DNA of 64,000 nucleotides from Pauljensenia sp018375675 (lineage in GTDB: Bacteria > Actinomycetota > Actinomycetes > Actinomycetales > Actinomycetaceae): positions 310,001-374,000 of the forward strand of contig JAPWAE010000001.1 in NCBI GenBank assembly GCA_041432705.1, given 5' to 3'. Under the pieces are notes generated by a model that was not told the origin of the DNA, searched no databases, and saw only the letters and a list, made by a program, of their open reading frames with translations. The translations under genes were made by a program, and so were the position numbers. Below, one piece after another: positions 33,510 to 42,397 of the stretch. Within the stretch, counting starts at the first letter, position 1, and each line of letters starts with the position of its first letter.

Positions 33510-34434
33510 CGTGCTCACCCCACGTGGCAGCAGTACGCAGACGCGTCACCATCGCGTCTCTCAGCAGCTCGGGTGCGACGACGACGACGTCATCCGCCAC
33601 AGGAAGGAGACGGCCGATCCACGTTCCCATCTCTGCGCCTTCAAGCGCGATACGTTCCCAGCCGTGCCGAGGCGAACCGTGCGCCTCAGACGATGCCCCG
33701 GCCTCGTAACCGTGGAGAAGCGTGCGCGCAGTGGAGTCCGCGCGCACGTGGACGACGGGAGAGACGAATGATGACACGCGAGGAAACACCGCCCCCTCGG
33801 GAGGAAGCGAGGCGTCGCCCGGCTCTCCCAGAAAGGAAATCTGCGAGCGTATGCGCGACACACGGAAAGTGCGTTCGTCCCCTCTGTCGAGATCCCACCC
33901 CCACAAGTACAAGGCGCGACCCTGCACCGACAGAGCCCACGGCTCGACGGAGCGCTCAGTGAGCTCGCGCGAGCCCGGGTATTCGAAACACACCACACGC
34001 CGCTCGCGAATGGCCTGCGACAAGACAGTGGCCGCCCCGATACCGGTGAGACCCAGGCGAATAGCGGGTGCAGAAACGTCCTCGGAGGAAGCTGCAGCGG
34101 CCTTCGCATCGATCGCGTCGGCGAAAAACTCGCTGCTATCCCACGCGCGTGCGGCCAGCGACATGAGCGCGCGGTCGGTACTCGTCACTTCGATGCCGGG
34201 CGCAAAAGAATCCCAGGCGATGCTGTAGCGCTCCCCCGAGTGAATCGTCATGTGGGCACCAGCGTCGCGCAATGCATCTTTGTCGCGCTGAAACTGCGTT
34301 TCGAAGGCATCGTCTGCGAGCCCCTGATATCCGGGAAGAGCACGCAATTGCGCCTTCGTGCGCCCGGGACGCGCGCCCAGGAGCTCGACAAAAAGCTCAA
34401 GGACGCGCACGTTAGCGTTGACAGCGGTACTCAC
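33502..34434 (-). CDS. pafB: WYL-domain transcription activator PafB
   Basis: A 310-residue protein paralogous to PafC. It has an N-terminal HTH region (RTKAQLRALPGYQGLADDAFETQFQRDKDALRDAGAHM), a WYL domain (REPGSRELTERSVEPWALSVQGRALYLWGWDLDRGDERTFRVSRI) and a WCX-like end. PafB and PafC act together as the DNA-damage regulator; the WYL fold is thought to sense a ligand such as single-stranded DNA. The genes lie apart from the pup/pafA locus (about 28 kb away). The start is a GTG 49 bp after the ribY-like stop. Confidence 0.9.
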   Translation of the reverse strand: MSTAVNANVRVLELFVELLGARPGRTKAQLRALPGYQGLADDAFETQFQRDKDALRDAGAHMTIHSGERYSIAWDSFAPGIEVTSTDRALMSLAARAWDSSEFFADAIDAKAAAASSEDVSAPAIRLGLTGIGAATVLSQAIRERRVVCFEYPGSRELTERSVEPWALSVQGRALYLWGWDLDRGDERTFRVSRIRSQISFLGEPGDASLPPEGAVFPRVSSFVSPVVHVRADSTARTLLHGYEAGASSEAHGSPRHGWERIALEGAEMGTWIGRLLPVADDVVVVAPELLRDAMVTRLRTAATWGEHDA

Positions 34435-34483
34435 CCGCCTACCCTACGCGAAACGCGCGCGTCCCGAGCATACGGCGCACCGT

Positions 34484-35533
34484 TTAGGACTGAGGCGACG
34501 CGGAATCAGCCGTGCTGGCGTACTCGTTGGTCACGATGACGGTCGGATCGACGTCTCCTTCGAGGACCCCAATCGAGGTCAGGAACGACACCATGGAAGA
34601 CCAAGTGGCAAGGTCCTGCACGCCGTCAGCGTGGGCATCGTCTCCGAGCCACAGAGGAACGGTCGCAGCGAGTACAGCATTGGCTGCGGCCAGCGACGTC
34701 TCGTCGCTGAGCGTCGTATCCCACTTCGCCGTTGCGTCAATCGCGACCTGAGGATCGGCCGCGATCGCGTTCATCGCCTCGGTGGTTGCGGACACGACCG
34801 CACGTGCCGCATCAGGGTGGGCCTGCACCCACTCGCGCGTCGTAATAATCGAGGCCGCCACCAGCGGAGTCGAGGCACCATCCAACGGGATCTCCCGGAT
34901 GTCGATACCTGCCAGCCTCATTTGCACCGCGTCGTTGTTGGTAAAGCCAACGACTGCGTCCACCTGGCCAGCCGCGAGGGCCGCCTGCTGCGTGTAGCCA
35001 ATCGACGAAATGGTCACGTCTGACGTCTGCAGGCCACCGCCCTTGATAGCGGCAAGAGTGGCGTAGTAGCTCGAACCATACTCACCCGGAATACCGATGT
35101 TCTTTCCGGCGAGGTCAGCCAGGTTCGTGATCGATGACGAGGCAGGGACGATGACACTCCCCGGGTAGGTCGCGTAATACTGGCCAATCGACACGAGGTC
35201 CATACCCTGCGAGGCGGCAACCGCAGCCTCGTCACCGGAGGCAATGACCACGTCCTCCTGGCCGGCGAGAAGCGCCGTGAACAGGCCCTCATCCGAACCG
35301 TGATGCCGAACGGTGGGCGTGATACCGGCGTCGTTATACAGCCCCTGAGAATCAGCGACATAGACAGGGGCAAACTGCACGTTCGGGATGTAGGTCAGGC
35401 CGATCGTCACGTCCGAGGCGCCCTGCGAGGACGCGCCCGACTGCGTGGTACCGGGACCGACTGTGCAAGCGCCGAGTACCAGCGAGACGCTGGCGCCGAT
35501 AACGGTCGCGCGAACGATAGTGGAAAGCTTCAA
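34484..35533 (-). CDS. ribY: ABC transporter substrate-binding lipoprotein, probable riboflavin-binding RibY
   Basis: A 349-residue lipoprotein with signal peptide and lipobox LGAC (Cys23), followed by an NMT1/ThiY-type periplasmic-binding domain (TIGLTYIPNVQFAPVYVADSQGLYNDAGITPTVRHHGSDEGLFTALLAG). It is translated with the permease 12 bp upstream. The FMN riboswitch ahead of the pair indicates riboflavin (or a precursor) as the substrate, in line with the RibXY transporter type; sequence alone would suggest a thiamine-precursor binder. The ligand is inferred from regulation. Confidence 0.82.
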   Translation of the reverse strand: MKLSTIVRATVIGASVSLVLGACTVGPGTTQSGASSQGASDVTIGLTYIPNVQFAPVYVADSQGLYNDAGITPTVRHHGSDEGLFTALLAGQEDVVIASGDEAAVAASQGMDLVSIGQYYATYPGSVIVPASSSITNLADLAGKNIGIPGEYGSSYYATLAAIKGGGLQTSDVTISSIGYTQQAALAAGQVDAVVGFTNNDAVQMRLAGIDIREIPLDGASTPLVAASIITTREWVQAHPDAARAVVSATTEAMNAIAADPQVAIDATAKWDTTLSDETSLAAANAVLAATVPLWLGDDAHADGVQDLATWSSMVSFLTSIGVLEGDVDPTVIVTNEYASTADSASPQS

Positions 35534-35545
35534 GGGATGTCTCCT

Positions 35546-36319
35546 TCACTGCGTGATGGCGTAGCGCTTCGACCGCTCGATTCGATACACGATGACGTAC
35601 AAAATTGTTGCCATGATGCACAGGATCGCGATGACGACGAACATGCCGGCGGTGTCCACGTTGCTTCTCATTTGAGTGAGTACCTGCCCGAGCCCGGACC
35701 CTCCCATGACCATCTCTCCCACGACCGCTCCCGTCACAGACAGAGCAAACCCGTTACGCAGGCCGCCCAGAATCGCGGGCGCGGCAAGAGGTAGCTCCAT
35801 ATGTGCGGCCATCGTCCAGCCCGTCGCGCCATCAAGTGCGGCTGCTTCGAGCAGCTCGCTATCGATATGACGTAAACCGACGACGGTGGACACGAGGATT
35901 GGGAAGAACACCATCAGCGCGCACAGCACGATGACCGGCGTGATGCCATACCCGACCCACAGCACGAGAATGGGGGCAATTGCGATGGCGGGCAACGCTT
36001 GGGTTGCTCCAAGGAAGGGTTCCACCGCGGCGGCCAACAGCCGCCACCGGTAGATCGCATACGCGAGTGGCAGCGCAACGACCGTTCCGAGCGCGCACCC
36101 TGCGATAGCCTCGCCTCCCGTCACCGCAATCTGGCGCCAGGTGGCAGGGCGCTGGAGCAGCGCCAAGCCTTTTCGGGCAACAGCAAACGGATCGGGCAGA
36201 CGCCAGGCTTCGATGCCGGTCAGCGTCGTCGTCAGCCACCATCCCGCCACCATAAAGGCAAGGAAGATGATCGGTGCCGCGACGGTGAGGGCACCGCGGG
36301 GCTTGTTCCGAATTGCCAC
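35546..36319 (-). CDS. ribX: ABC transporter permease, probable riboflavin transporter RibX
   Basis: A 257-residue inner-membrane protein with about six helices and the EAA-type loop ELLEAAALDGATGWTMAAHMELPLAAPAILGGLRNG that contacts an ATPase. It resembles the ThiX/SsuC/TauC permease group. The GTG at 36319 is the first gene after an FMN riboswitch, so riboflavin import is the likely task. No ATP-binding subunit gene is found next to it, so an ATPase from elsewhere in the genome must be shared. Confidence 0.82.
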   Translation of the reverse strand: MAIRNKPRGALTVAAPIIFLAFMVAGWWLTTTLTGIEAWRLPDPFAVARKGLALLQRPATWRQIAVTGGEAIAGCALGTVVALPLAYAIYRWRLLAAAVEPFLGATQALPAIAIAPILVLWVGYGITPVIVLCALMVFFPILVSTVVGLRHIDSELLEAAALDGATGWTMAAHMELPLAAPAILGGLRNGFALSVTGAVVGEMVMGGSGLGQVLTQMRSNVDTAGMFVVIAILCIMATILYVIVYRIERSKRYAITQ

Positions 36320-36378
36320 GACTTACTTTCCGACACCGGGGGTACGCGCAGCACAGCAGACGCACGGATGCGCCTCAT

Positions 36379-36502
36379 GCACTCCTCCCATCCGGACTTT
36401 AACCGTCGGTGCCGGAATTTCACCGGCTCAACCGCCCTCGTTCTGTGAAGGCGGGTCGCGGACTATCACCGCCGGTTCGGACTTTCACCGACCCCGGAGT
36501 AC
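36379..36502 (-). promoter_or_regulatory. FMN riboswitch (RFN element)
   Basis: On the minus strand, 60 bases before ribX, the conserved RFN segments occur in order: GGTGAAAGTCC, ACCGGCGGTGATAGTCCGCGACCC, CCGGTGAAATTCCGG, and ACCGACGGTTAAAGTCCGGATGGGAG. The closing helix P1 pairs 36496-36502 with 36379-36385 (seven pairs, one G-U). FMN binding should lower expression of the transporter. The 60-nt leader after the aptamer shows no obvious U-tailed terminator, so translational control is possible but not shown. Confidence 0.96.
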
Positions 36503-36563
36503 TCGTGTGCCATTGTGCCACCGACCGGCGCGCTGCGCGAGGTGTATCCGCTATGAAAGAACA

Positions 36564-36601
36564 AGGCGGCCGGACGGGATCCCCTCCCGGTCCGGCCGCC
36601 G
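36564..36601 (-). terminator. Terminator after rpe
   Basis: A 10-11-bp GC-rich stem (36565-36575 with 36590-36600) with further inner pairing is followed on the minus strand by TTGTTCTTTC. It lies 15 bp past the rpe stop and closes the long mihF-to-rpe run. Confidence 0.85.
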
Positions 36602-36615
36602 AAATAAGTGTGCGA

Positions 36616-37278
36616 TCAGTGTGAATGTGCGTTGGCGAGTTCGCGCAGCGCCTCAACCTCACGATGAGCGTCTTCCGCACGGAAGACTGCGGAACCCGCG
36701 ACGAAGTTGTCGGCGCCGGCCTCGGCCGCGCGCTCGATGGTCGCGCGGGAAATGCCGCCATCGACCTGGATCGACACCTGCAGCCCCGCGGCGTTGATCG
36801 CGGCGCGCGTGCGCTCGATCTTCGGAATCATCTGCTCGATGAAGGACTGGCCGCCGAAACCGGGCTCAACCGTCATGATGAGAATCATGTCGAATTCGTT
36901 GAGGATGTCCACGAACGGCGCGATGTCGGTCGCGGGTTTCAAAGCCAGGCCTGCGCGTGCACCGATGCGGTGCAGTTCGCGCGCCAGGCGCAGCGGTGCT
37001 GCTGCGGCCTCTGCGTGGAAGGTGACGGACTCACAACCGACCTCCGCATACTGCGGCGCCCAGCGATCAGGGTCCTCGATCATGAGGTGCGCGTCGACCG
37101 GGAGAATGCCGGACTTGACGACAGCCTCCGCGACGGGCAGGCCCCACGAGAGATTGGGGACAAAATGGTTGTCCATGACGTCGACATGAGCGATGTCCGC
37201 TCCTGCGATCTTGGTGAGCTCACCGCGCAGGTCAGCGATATCGCAGTTGAGAATCGACGGGCTAATTGTGGCGTTCAT
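36616..37278 (-). CDS. rpe: Ribulose-phosphate 3-epimerase
   Basis: Interconverts ribulose-5-phosphate and xylulose-5-phosphate, 220 residues, TIM barrel. Visible are the start ISPSILNCDIADL, HVDVMDNHFVPNLSWGLPV, VDAHLMIEDPDRW, MTVEPGFGGQSFIEQMIPKI and QVDGGISRATIERAAEAGADNFVAGSAVF with the expected metal and phosphate ligands. It is the last gene of the priA-fmt-rsmB-rpe run (10-bp gap after rsmB). Confidence 0.96.
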   Translation of the reverse strand: MNATISPSILNCDIADLRGELTKIAGADIAHVDVMDNHFVPNLSWGLPVAEAVVKSGILPVDAHLMIEDPDRWAPQYAEVGCESVTFHAEAAAAPLRLARELHRIGARAGLALKPATDIAPFVDILNEFDMILIMTVEPGFGGQSFIEQMIPKIERTRAAINAAGLQVSIQVDGGISRATIERAAEAGADNFVAGSAVFRAEDAHREVEALRELANAHSH

Positions 37279-37288
37279 AACGCATATG

Positions 37289-38761
37289 CTAGCGCTTGCG
37301 CAGGCAGGCTACAAACATAAGGTCGGTGCCGAAACGGTGGTCCCAGAGCTGGAGCGTTCGACCGTCGAAGCCTTTGATGACGCCGGCAGATGCCGGCACG
37401 TCCAGCGCTTCGGGTGCACATTCGTTTGCGAGCGCCACGGTGTCAAGCAGTTCAACCTCGCCAGCCTCGAGCAGACGCTCAACCTGTTCACGCGTTTCGG
37501 CCGCGTGCGGCGAACACGTGATGTACGTGAGAACGCCTCCGGGGCGTGTCAGTGCGACTGCTCGGTCGAGTAGTTCGCGCTGGAGGACCGTCAGTTCCTC
37601 CACATCTGCGGGTGTGCGGTTCCAGCGGGACTCGGGGCGGCGGCGCATCGACCCCATGCCCGAGCAGGGTGCGTCGACGACGACACGGTCGAAAGATCCG
37701 AGCGGCCAGCTGCTGCGTCCACCACCGAACGTCCGACCGTCGCCGCTCACGACCTCGATGGAGTCGAACTGGCGCGTCGTGCGCTCGACGAGGCGGGCGC
37801 GGTGCGGGTGCACCTCGTTGGCGGTCACGCGCGCTCCCACGCCAGCGGCAAGGCCGGCCAGGAGCGCGGCCTTGCCTCCGGGACCCGCACACAGGTCGAG
37901 CCAGCGCTCGTCGGTGCCGCCCTCGAGCGGTGCCGATGCGGCAATGAGGGCGGCGAGCTGTGAGCCTTCGTCCTGCGCGCCGGCGCGTCCGTCGCGAATC
38001 GAGGGCAGGCGCGCGGGGTCCCCGGATTCGAGGAGCACGGCATACGGGGAGACTGCACCCAGGGCGACGCGCGTGTCGAGGATATCCTCAGCCTCGTCGG
38101 CGAGTTCGTCGACGCTCATCAACGACGGGCGGGCCACCAGAGTAACCGTGGGGACCTCGTTATCTGCCTCAAGAACGTCGAGAAGCTCATCCTCAGGGTA
38201 ACCGTGGGCCTTGAGGGCCTCACGGAACGCAGCGACCATCCACGCCGGGTGCGAGTAGCGCACGCCGAGAGCCTCGTCCTCGTCCGCGATGGCATCCATG
38301 GCTGCCTCACGCTCCGAAGGATCCTCGCGGGTGATCGAGCGAAGGACGGCATTGACGAAACGGACGGGGCCATCCGTCAGGTGCTCTCGGGCGACATCGA
38401 CGGTGGCGGAAACAGCCGCGTGGTCGGGCACTCGCATGTCGAGGAGCTGATGGGCGCCCATACGCAGGATCACAAGCGCGCGCGGATCGAGGTCAGCCAG
38501 TGGCCGATCGATGTGGCGCGAGATGACCCAATCAAGGCGGCCAATCGCGCGCAGTGTGCCGTGGACGAGCTCGGAGGTGAAGGCAGCATCCCGATCAGAG
38601 AAGTGACCGTCGCGCCTGGCCTGGCGCAAAGCCTTCGGCAAAATGATGTTCGCAAACGCGCCCTGCGTCGCGACCTCGTGAAGAACGTCGTAGGCGATAC
38701 GACGAGGCTCATCGGCCTTGCGCAGCTTGCGGTAACCGTCCGCGTAACGCTTCTCGCTCAT
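37289..38761 (-). CDS. rsmB: 16S rRNA (cytosine-5) methyltransferase RsmB
   Basis: Methylates a cytosine in 16S rRNA (C967 in E. coli numbering). The 490-residue protein has an N-terminal NusB-like RNA-binding domain (about 15-150) and a C-terminal SAM methyltransferase domain with LCAGPGGKAALLAGLAAGVGA, VDAPCSGMGSMRRRPE and the second Cys motif TYITCSPHAAETREQVE. Its ATG overlaps the fmt stop by four bases. Confidence 0.95.
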   Translation of the reverse strand: MSEKRYADGYRKLRKADEPRRIAYDVLHEVATQGAFANIILPKALRQARRDGHFSDRDAAFTSELVHGTLRAIGRLDWVISRHIDRPLADLDPRALVILRMGAHQLLDMRVPDHAAVSATVDVAREHLTDGPVRFVNAVLRSITREDPSEREAAMDAIADEDEALGVRYSHPAWMVAAFREALKAHGYPEDELLDVLEADNEVPTVTLVARPSLMSVDELADEAEDILDTRVALGAVSPYAVLLESGDPARLPSIRDGRAGAQDEGSQLAALIAASAPLEGGTDERWLDLCAGPGGKAALLAGLAAGVGARVTANEVHPHRARLVERTTRQFDSIEVVSGDGRTFGGGRSSWPLGSFDRVVVDAPCSGMGSMRRRPESRWNRTPADVEELTVLQRELLDRAVALTRPGGVLTYITCSPHAAETREQVERLLEAGEVELLDTVALANECAPEALDVPASAGVIKGFDGRTLQLWDHRFGTDLMFVACLRKR

Positions 38762-39702
38762 CGCTCACCCTCCAGCTCTCCACCAAGGCGACAGTCATCG
38801 GATGGGCGTGCTCCCCTCGCCCAGGCGGCCGCGTCCATCCACGACTTACCTGCCGGTGCGACATTGCCGAGCACGAGCGCTCCACTCGCGCATCCGACGG
38901 TCACCTGCTTCTTCGTCACCTCAAGCTGTCCAGGTTCGAGATCGTCACGCTCCACGGGTGTTACCTTGTCGAGCTTCATGCGGGCCCCGCCCGGCAGCAC
39001 CGTGTAGGCACCAGGATTGGGCGTCACGGAACGAATGATGCGATCCTCGTTCCCAGCGTCATGCGTGAACGACACGTAGCCGTCGATATGCTCCAGGCGG
39101 CGCGCATGCGTCACGCCGTCCGACGACTGCGGTGTCGCGGTTGCGTTGCCGGCGGCAAGCGCGTCGACGACGCCGAGCACCTGGTCCGCTCCGGCGTCGG
39201 CCATGGACGAGAGCAACTCACCAGCGCTGTCGTGACCGATCGGAACCTCGATGCGCGAGTAGACGTCACCCGTATCCAGGCCCTCCTCGAGGTTGAACAC
39301 GCAGGACGCAGTCGTCGCGTCGCCTTCGCGAATCGCCCACTGGACCGGAGCAGCACCACGCCACCGCGGCAGATCCGAAAAATGCAGGTTCACCCAGCCG
39401 TGCGTGGGCATGACCAGTACGTTCGGGGGGACGAGGCCACCGTAGGCGACAACGACGCCGAGGTCAGCATGGGCGTCCTCGATGCGCCGCGCAATCTCAG
39501 GGGTCTTCAGCGTCGTCGTCTCCAACAGTTCGACGCCGGATTCGGTGGCTACTTCCGCCACCGGTGACGGGTACATGGTCTTCCCGCGGCCGCGCCGAGC
39601 CGGCGGGCGTGTGATGACGAGGGCGACCTCGTGGGAGGACGATAGCAGGGCTCGCAGCGTGGGAACTGCGGCCTCGGGGGTACCAGCAAAAATAATGCGC
39701 AC
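38758..39702 (-). CDS. fmt: Methionyl-tRNA formyltransferase
   Basis: Formylates initiator Met-tRNA, 314 residues. The N-terminal formyltransferase domain shows RIIFAGTPEAAVPTLRALL, VNLHFSDLPRWRGAAPVQWAIREGD with the catalytic Asn/His region, and LEEGLDTGDVYSRIEVPIG. The C-terminal tRNA-binding domain is present. It lies 34 bp after priA and overlaps rsmB. Confidence 0.95.
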   Translation of the reverse strand: MRIIFAGTPEAAVPTLRALLSSSHEVALVITRPPARRGRGKTMYPSPVAEVATESGVELLETTTLKTPEIARRIEDAHADLGVVVAYGGLVPPNVLVMPTHGWVNLHFSDLPRWRGAAPVQWAIREGDATTASCVFNLEEGLDTGDVYSRIEVPIGHDSAGELLSSMADAGADQVLGVVDALAAGNATATPQSSDGVTHARRLEHIDGYVSFTHDAGNEDRIIRSVTPNPGAYTVLPGGARMKLDKVTPVERDDLEPGQLEVTKKQVTVGCASGALVLGNVAPAGKSWMDAAAWARGARPSDDCRLGGELEGER

Positions 39703-39736
39703 GGCCGCCAGTTTACGGCACCGCGCTGGCGCTGAC

Positions 39737-41719
39737 TCAGAAGAGCTCGGGTGGGTTCACGCTCATTTTCACGAGCGGAACCTTGCGGGCGCTGCGCGAG
39801 CGACGAATATCGCTGAGAACCGCGAGCATCGACGCCGCACCAGCCAACGGGGTACGAACAAGCGTGCGTACCTCGTTTTCCTCGCCCTCGCGCGTCGCCG
39901 GTCGTACGACGGTGCCGACCAGCTCTGCTCCTCCCCCGCGAATGACCTGTTCGGCGACCTGGCGAACCTGGGCCGCGGGGCCGTCGAGGGCGACCATTGT
40001 CGTGGCAGGGAAAAAGCCCAGGGCCTCGCGCTCATCGAGAAGACGATCGGCGTAGTCAGTGGGAGCCCAGCGCACGAGCGCCTGCCCCAAAGCATCGGGA
40101 ATCGTCCCGACGACGAGGCCGGGGTGGCCTGGACGGACGAGGGACAGTGCGTTGAGCCACCGCCGAGCAGCCTCCTCTGGGGCCCACAGTTCGGCTCGCC
40201 CGGCCAATGCGTGTGCGTCGAGGATGATGGCGGCGGCGTAGCCACCGTCCACGTCTGGCTCAGCTCCCGGCGTCGCAACAACGACGGTAGGGCGTGAGGG
40301 CAGTTGGCGGTTGATTCTATGGGCAGCCGAAGACTCGAGGACCGATGCGTCCGGGAGGTTGCGTGCGATCTCCTCGGCGGTGCGAGTCGATCCCACGCGA
40401 GCTGCGCGTAGCTCTGTGCCGGAGCAGTGTGGGCACCGCCATGACTGCGAGGTGCGGGCACACCACGAGCAGGTCACCTCTCCCCCGCTGCCAACAGCGA
40501 GAGGACCGGAGCAATGGCGGCAGCGAGCGCGTTCGCCGCAGCGTCGGCAGACGACCGTGGGCCAATATCCCGAGGCTGCAACCTGGATGAGCACGGGGCC
40601 TTCTCGAAGTCCCTGGCGGATCATACGCAACGCGGCCTGAGGAATGCGCATATGGCCGCTGGCACCCTCGCGTTCTGCTTCCGTCGCGCCATGGAGATGC
40701 ACACGAGGAGTTGCGTCGCGCAGCGCGCCGGGGGCGGGGTCGAGACTCACAGCCCATCCGGAACGAACCAGAGCCTGTGCCTTCACCGAGCGCGCGAACG
40801 AGGCGACGAGGAGGCCCGCGCCCTCCACCGCGCACCGCTGCACGGCGACATCGAGCACGTCGCAGCGCGGGAACCGGCGCTCACGCAGCCGATCGTCGCC
40901 GTCGTCGCAGATGATGATGAGGCCCAGCTGCGCACACGGAACCCACGCCGCCGAACGCGTGCCGACCACAATCGGCAGACGCCCGAGTATCGCGGCTGCG
41001 TGGATGCGGTAGCGCTCCTCGGGACTCATGTCACCGCCCGTGAGGGCGACGGGGACACCGAGGTCCTCCTCGAGCGCACGTGCGTACCGCGCGGCGTCCT
41101 CTCCGGTGGCCGTCACGATGATGACGCTGCGCCCCGACGAAACGGTAGCGGCGACGGCATCCGACAGACACGCGCGCAAATGGGGACGCAACGCGGTCAC
41201 GACTGCGCGCGGAGACTCTCCGACTGCAAGACGGTGAAGTAACGCTTCCCCAGCGGAATATGCCGCCCACCCCTCAGAAACAGTCGGAGCCTCAGTGGAC
41301 GGCCACGCCGACGCGTGTGCCTCTACGACAGCCTTCTCGCCGCGCGCATGTCGTGGTGGGATGGCGAGCGACAGAACCTGCGACGTCGTCGCAAGGAAGC
41401 GGGTTGCGATGCGCCGCGCGGCCTCATACAGTGCGGGCGTCAGCACCGGCATCGCAGACGATACCGATTCGATCTGCGCGGCATCGTCAAGCACATCGCG
41501 ATGTGTACGCTCAACGATCCAACCGTCGACGCGCGTGCCGGAAAACCGCACACGAACCGCGCGGCCGACCTCGGCCTCGTCGATGAACTTGTCCGGAATG
41601 ACGTAGTCGAGCGGCCGATCCATGTGCGGCAGATCGACGTCAACGAGCACGCGGGCGATCTGCGCGGACCGAGACCGCGGAGGATCGAAACCGTCAAGCA
41701 TGCCCTGTTGGGAAGTCAT
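39737..41719 (-). CDS. priA: PriA-like primosomal protein N', helicase motifs lost
   Basis: A 660-residue PriA homologue. The N-terminal 3'-DNA-binding domain (PLDYVIPDKFIDEAEVGRAVRVRFSGTRVDGWIV) and the zinc-binding Cys set (CRRCGERARCRHC, CSWC, CPHC) are intact. The expected Walker A GxTGSGKT is missing from the ATPase region, where TALRPHLRACLSDAV occurs instead, and the DEEH box reads DDGDD after VVGTRSAAWVPCAQLGLIII. It should therefore bind forks but not hydrolyse ATP; this is a known trait of many actinobacterial homologues. Start ATG at 41719, 42 bp after the VKOR gene. Confidence 0.9.
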   Translation of the reverse strand: MTSQQGMLDGFDPPRSRSAQIARVLVDVDLPHMDRPLDYVIPDKFIDEAEVGRAVRVRFSGTRVDGWIVERTHRDVLDDAAQIESVSSAMPVLTPALYEAARRIATRFLATTSQVLSLAIPPRHARGEKAVVEAHASAWPSTEAPTVSEGWAAYSAGEALLHRLAVGESPRAVVTALRPHLRACLSDAVAATVSSGRSVIIVTATGEDAARYARALEEDLGVPVALTGGDMSPEERYRIHAAAILGRLPIVVGTRSAAWVPCAQLGLIIICDDGDDRLRERRFPRCDVLDVAVQRCAVEGAGLLVASFARSVKAQALVRSGWAVSLDPAPGALRDATPRVHLHGATEAEREGASGHMRIPQAALRMIRQGLREGPVLIQVAASGYWPTVVCRRCGERARCRHCSGPLAVGSGGEVTCSWCARTSQSWRCPHCSGTELRAARVGSTRTAEEIARNLPDASVLESSAAHRINRQLPSRPTVVVATPGAEPDVDGGYAAAIILDAHALAGRAELWAPEEAARRWLNALSLVRPGHPGLVVGTIPDALGQALVRWAPTDYADRLLDEREALGFFPATTMVALDGPAAQVRQVAEQVIRGGGAELVGTVVRPATREGEENEVRTLVRTPLAGAASMLAVLSDIRRSRSARKVPLVKMSVNPPELF

Positions 41720-41761
41720 GATCCTAGTGAATCACGGCGCGCATACATTTGCGTCCCACTC

Positions 41762-42397
41762 TCAGCCGAGAAGCTTCAGCCCGTACTTCGCGACCACCAT
41801 GGCAAGGACACCAAAGACGATCAGACCCCACAGGGCCCAGTCGAGTCCCTGAGCGACGATACGACGCAGGCCCTCGGGCGCCGGGATCACTCCATCGCGA
41901 ATATTGATGCGAGTGATTCCACCAAAGACGAGGGTTGTCGTCAGGGTGATCAACAGGCACCACGGGCACAGCACCTGGATGATGAAATACGACTGCCCGA
42001 ACAGCCAGAACGCAAAGAACAGCGCGATCGTGTACAGCAGGTTCGTGCCCAGCATGTACCAGCGCGGGAACTTCACGCCCGCGAAAATACCGACGGAGAT
42101 AGCGAGAACCACGGCCTCGAAAAAGATGCCGAGGAAAGCATTAGGAAAGCCGAGGATCCGCGCCTGCCACGTCTGCGCGACCGCCGAACACGACAGCACG
42201 GACGAAATATCGCAGCCGAAGCGCGCCGAAGAATCAGCGGCCAGCTGCCACGCCTCGATCGAGAGGACAAACGACGTGACGAGGCCGATGAAGCCGGAAA
42301 TAATCATCTCCAGGCTCGTGCGCCGACGCCACGCGCGGCGAGCAGCCTCGGTCTCGTACGAAGGCAGGTAGTCCTCGGCCTCCAGTGCTTCGCTCAT
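41762..42397 (-). CDS. Vitamin K epoxide reductase (VKOR)-family protein
   Basis: A 211-residue membrane protein with about five helices. It has the full set of redox cysteines: the loop pair Cys62/Cys70 (GCDISSVLSCSAVAQ) and the active-site CPWC (Cys144/Cys147). Bacterial VKORs reoxidise a DsbA-like thiol oxidase using menaquinone and so drive disulfide formation in exported proteins. No DsbA partner is fused or adjacent. The ATG at 42397 overlaps the metK stop (ATGA). Confidence 0.92.
   Translation of the reverse strand: MSEALEAEDYLPSYETEAARRAWRRRTSLEMIISGFIGLVTSFVLSIEAWQLAADSSARFGCDISSVLSCSAVAQTWQARILGFPNAFLGIFFEAVVLAISVGIFAGVKFPRWYMLGTNLLYTIALFFAFWLFGQSYFIIQVLCPWCLLITLTTTLVFGGITRINIRDGVIPAPEGLRRIVAQGLDWALWGLIVFGVLAMVVAKYGLKLLG

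Noticed and set aside
36379..36502. TPP (thiamine) riboswitch, suggested by the ThiY-like lipoprotein
   Set aside because: The conserved segments (ACCGGCGGT, AGTCCGCGACCC, AGTCCGGATGGGAG) are those of the FMN aptamer, not THI.
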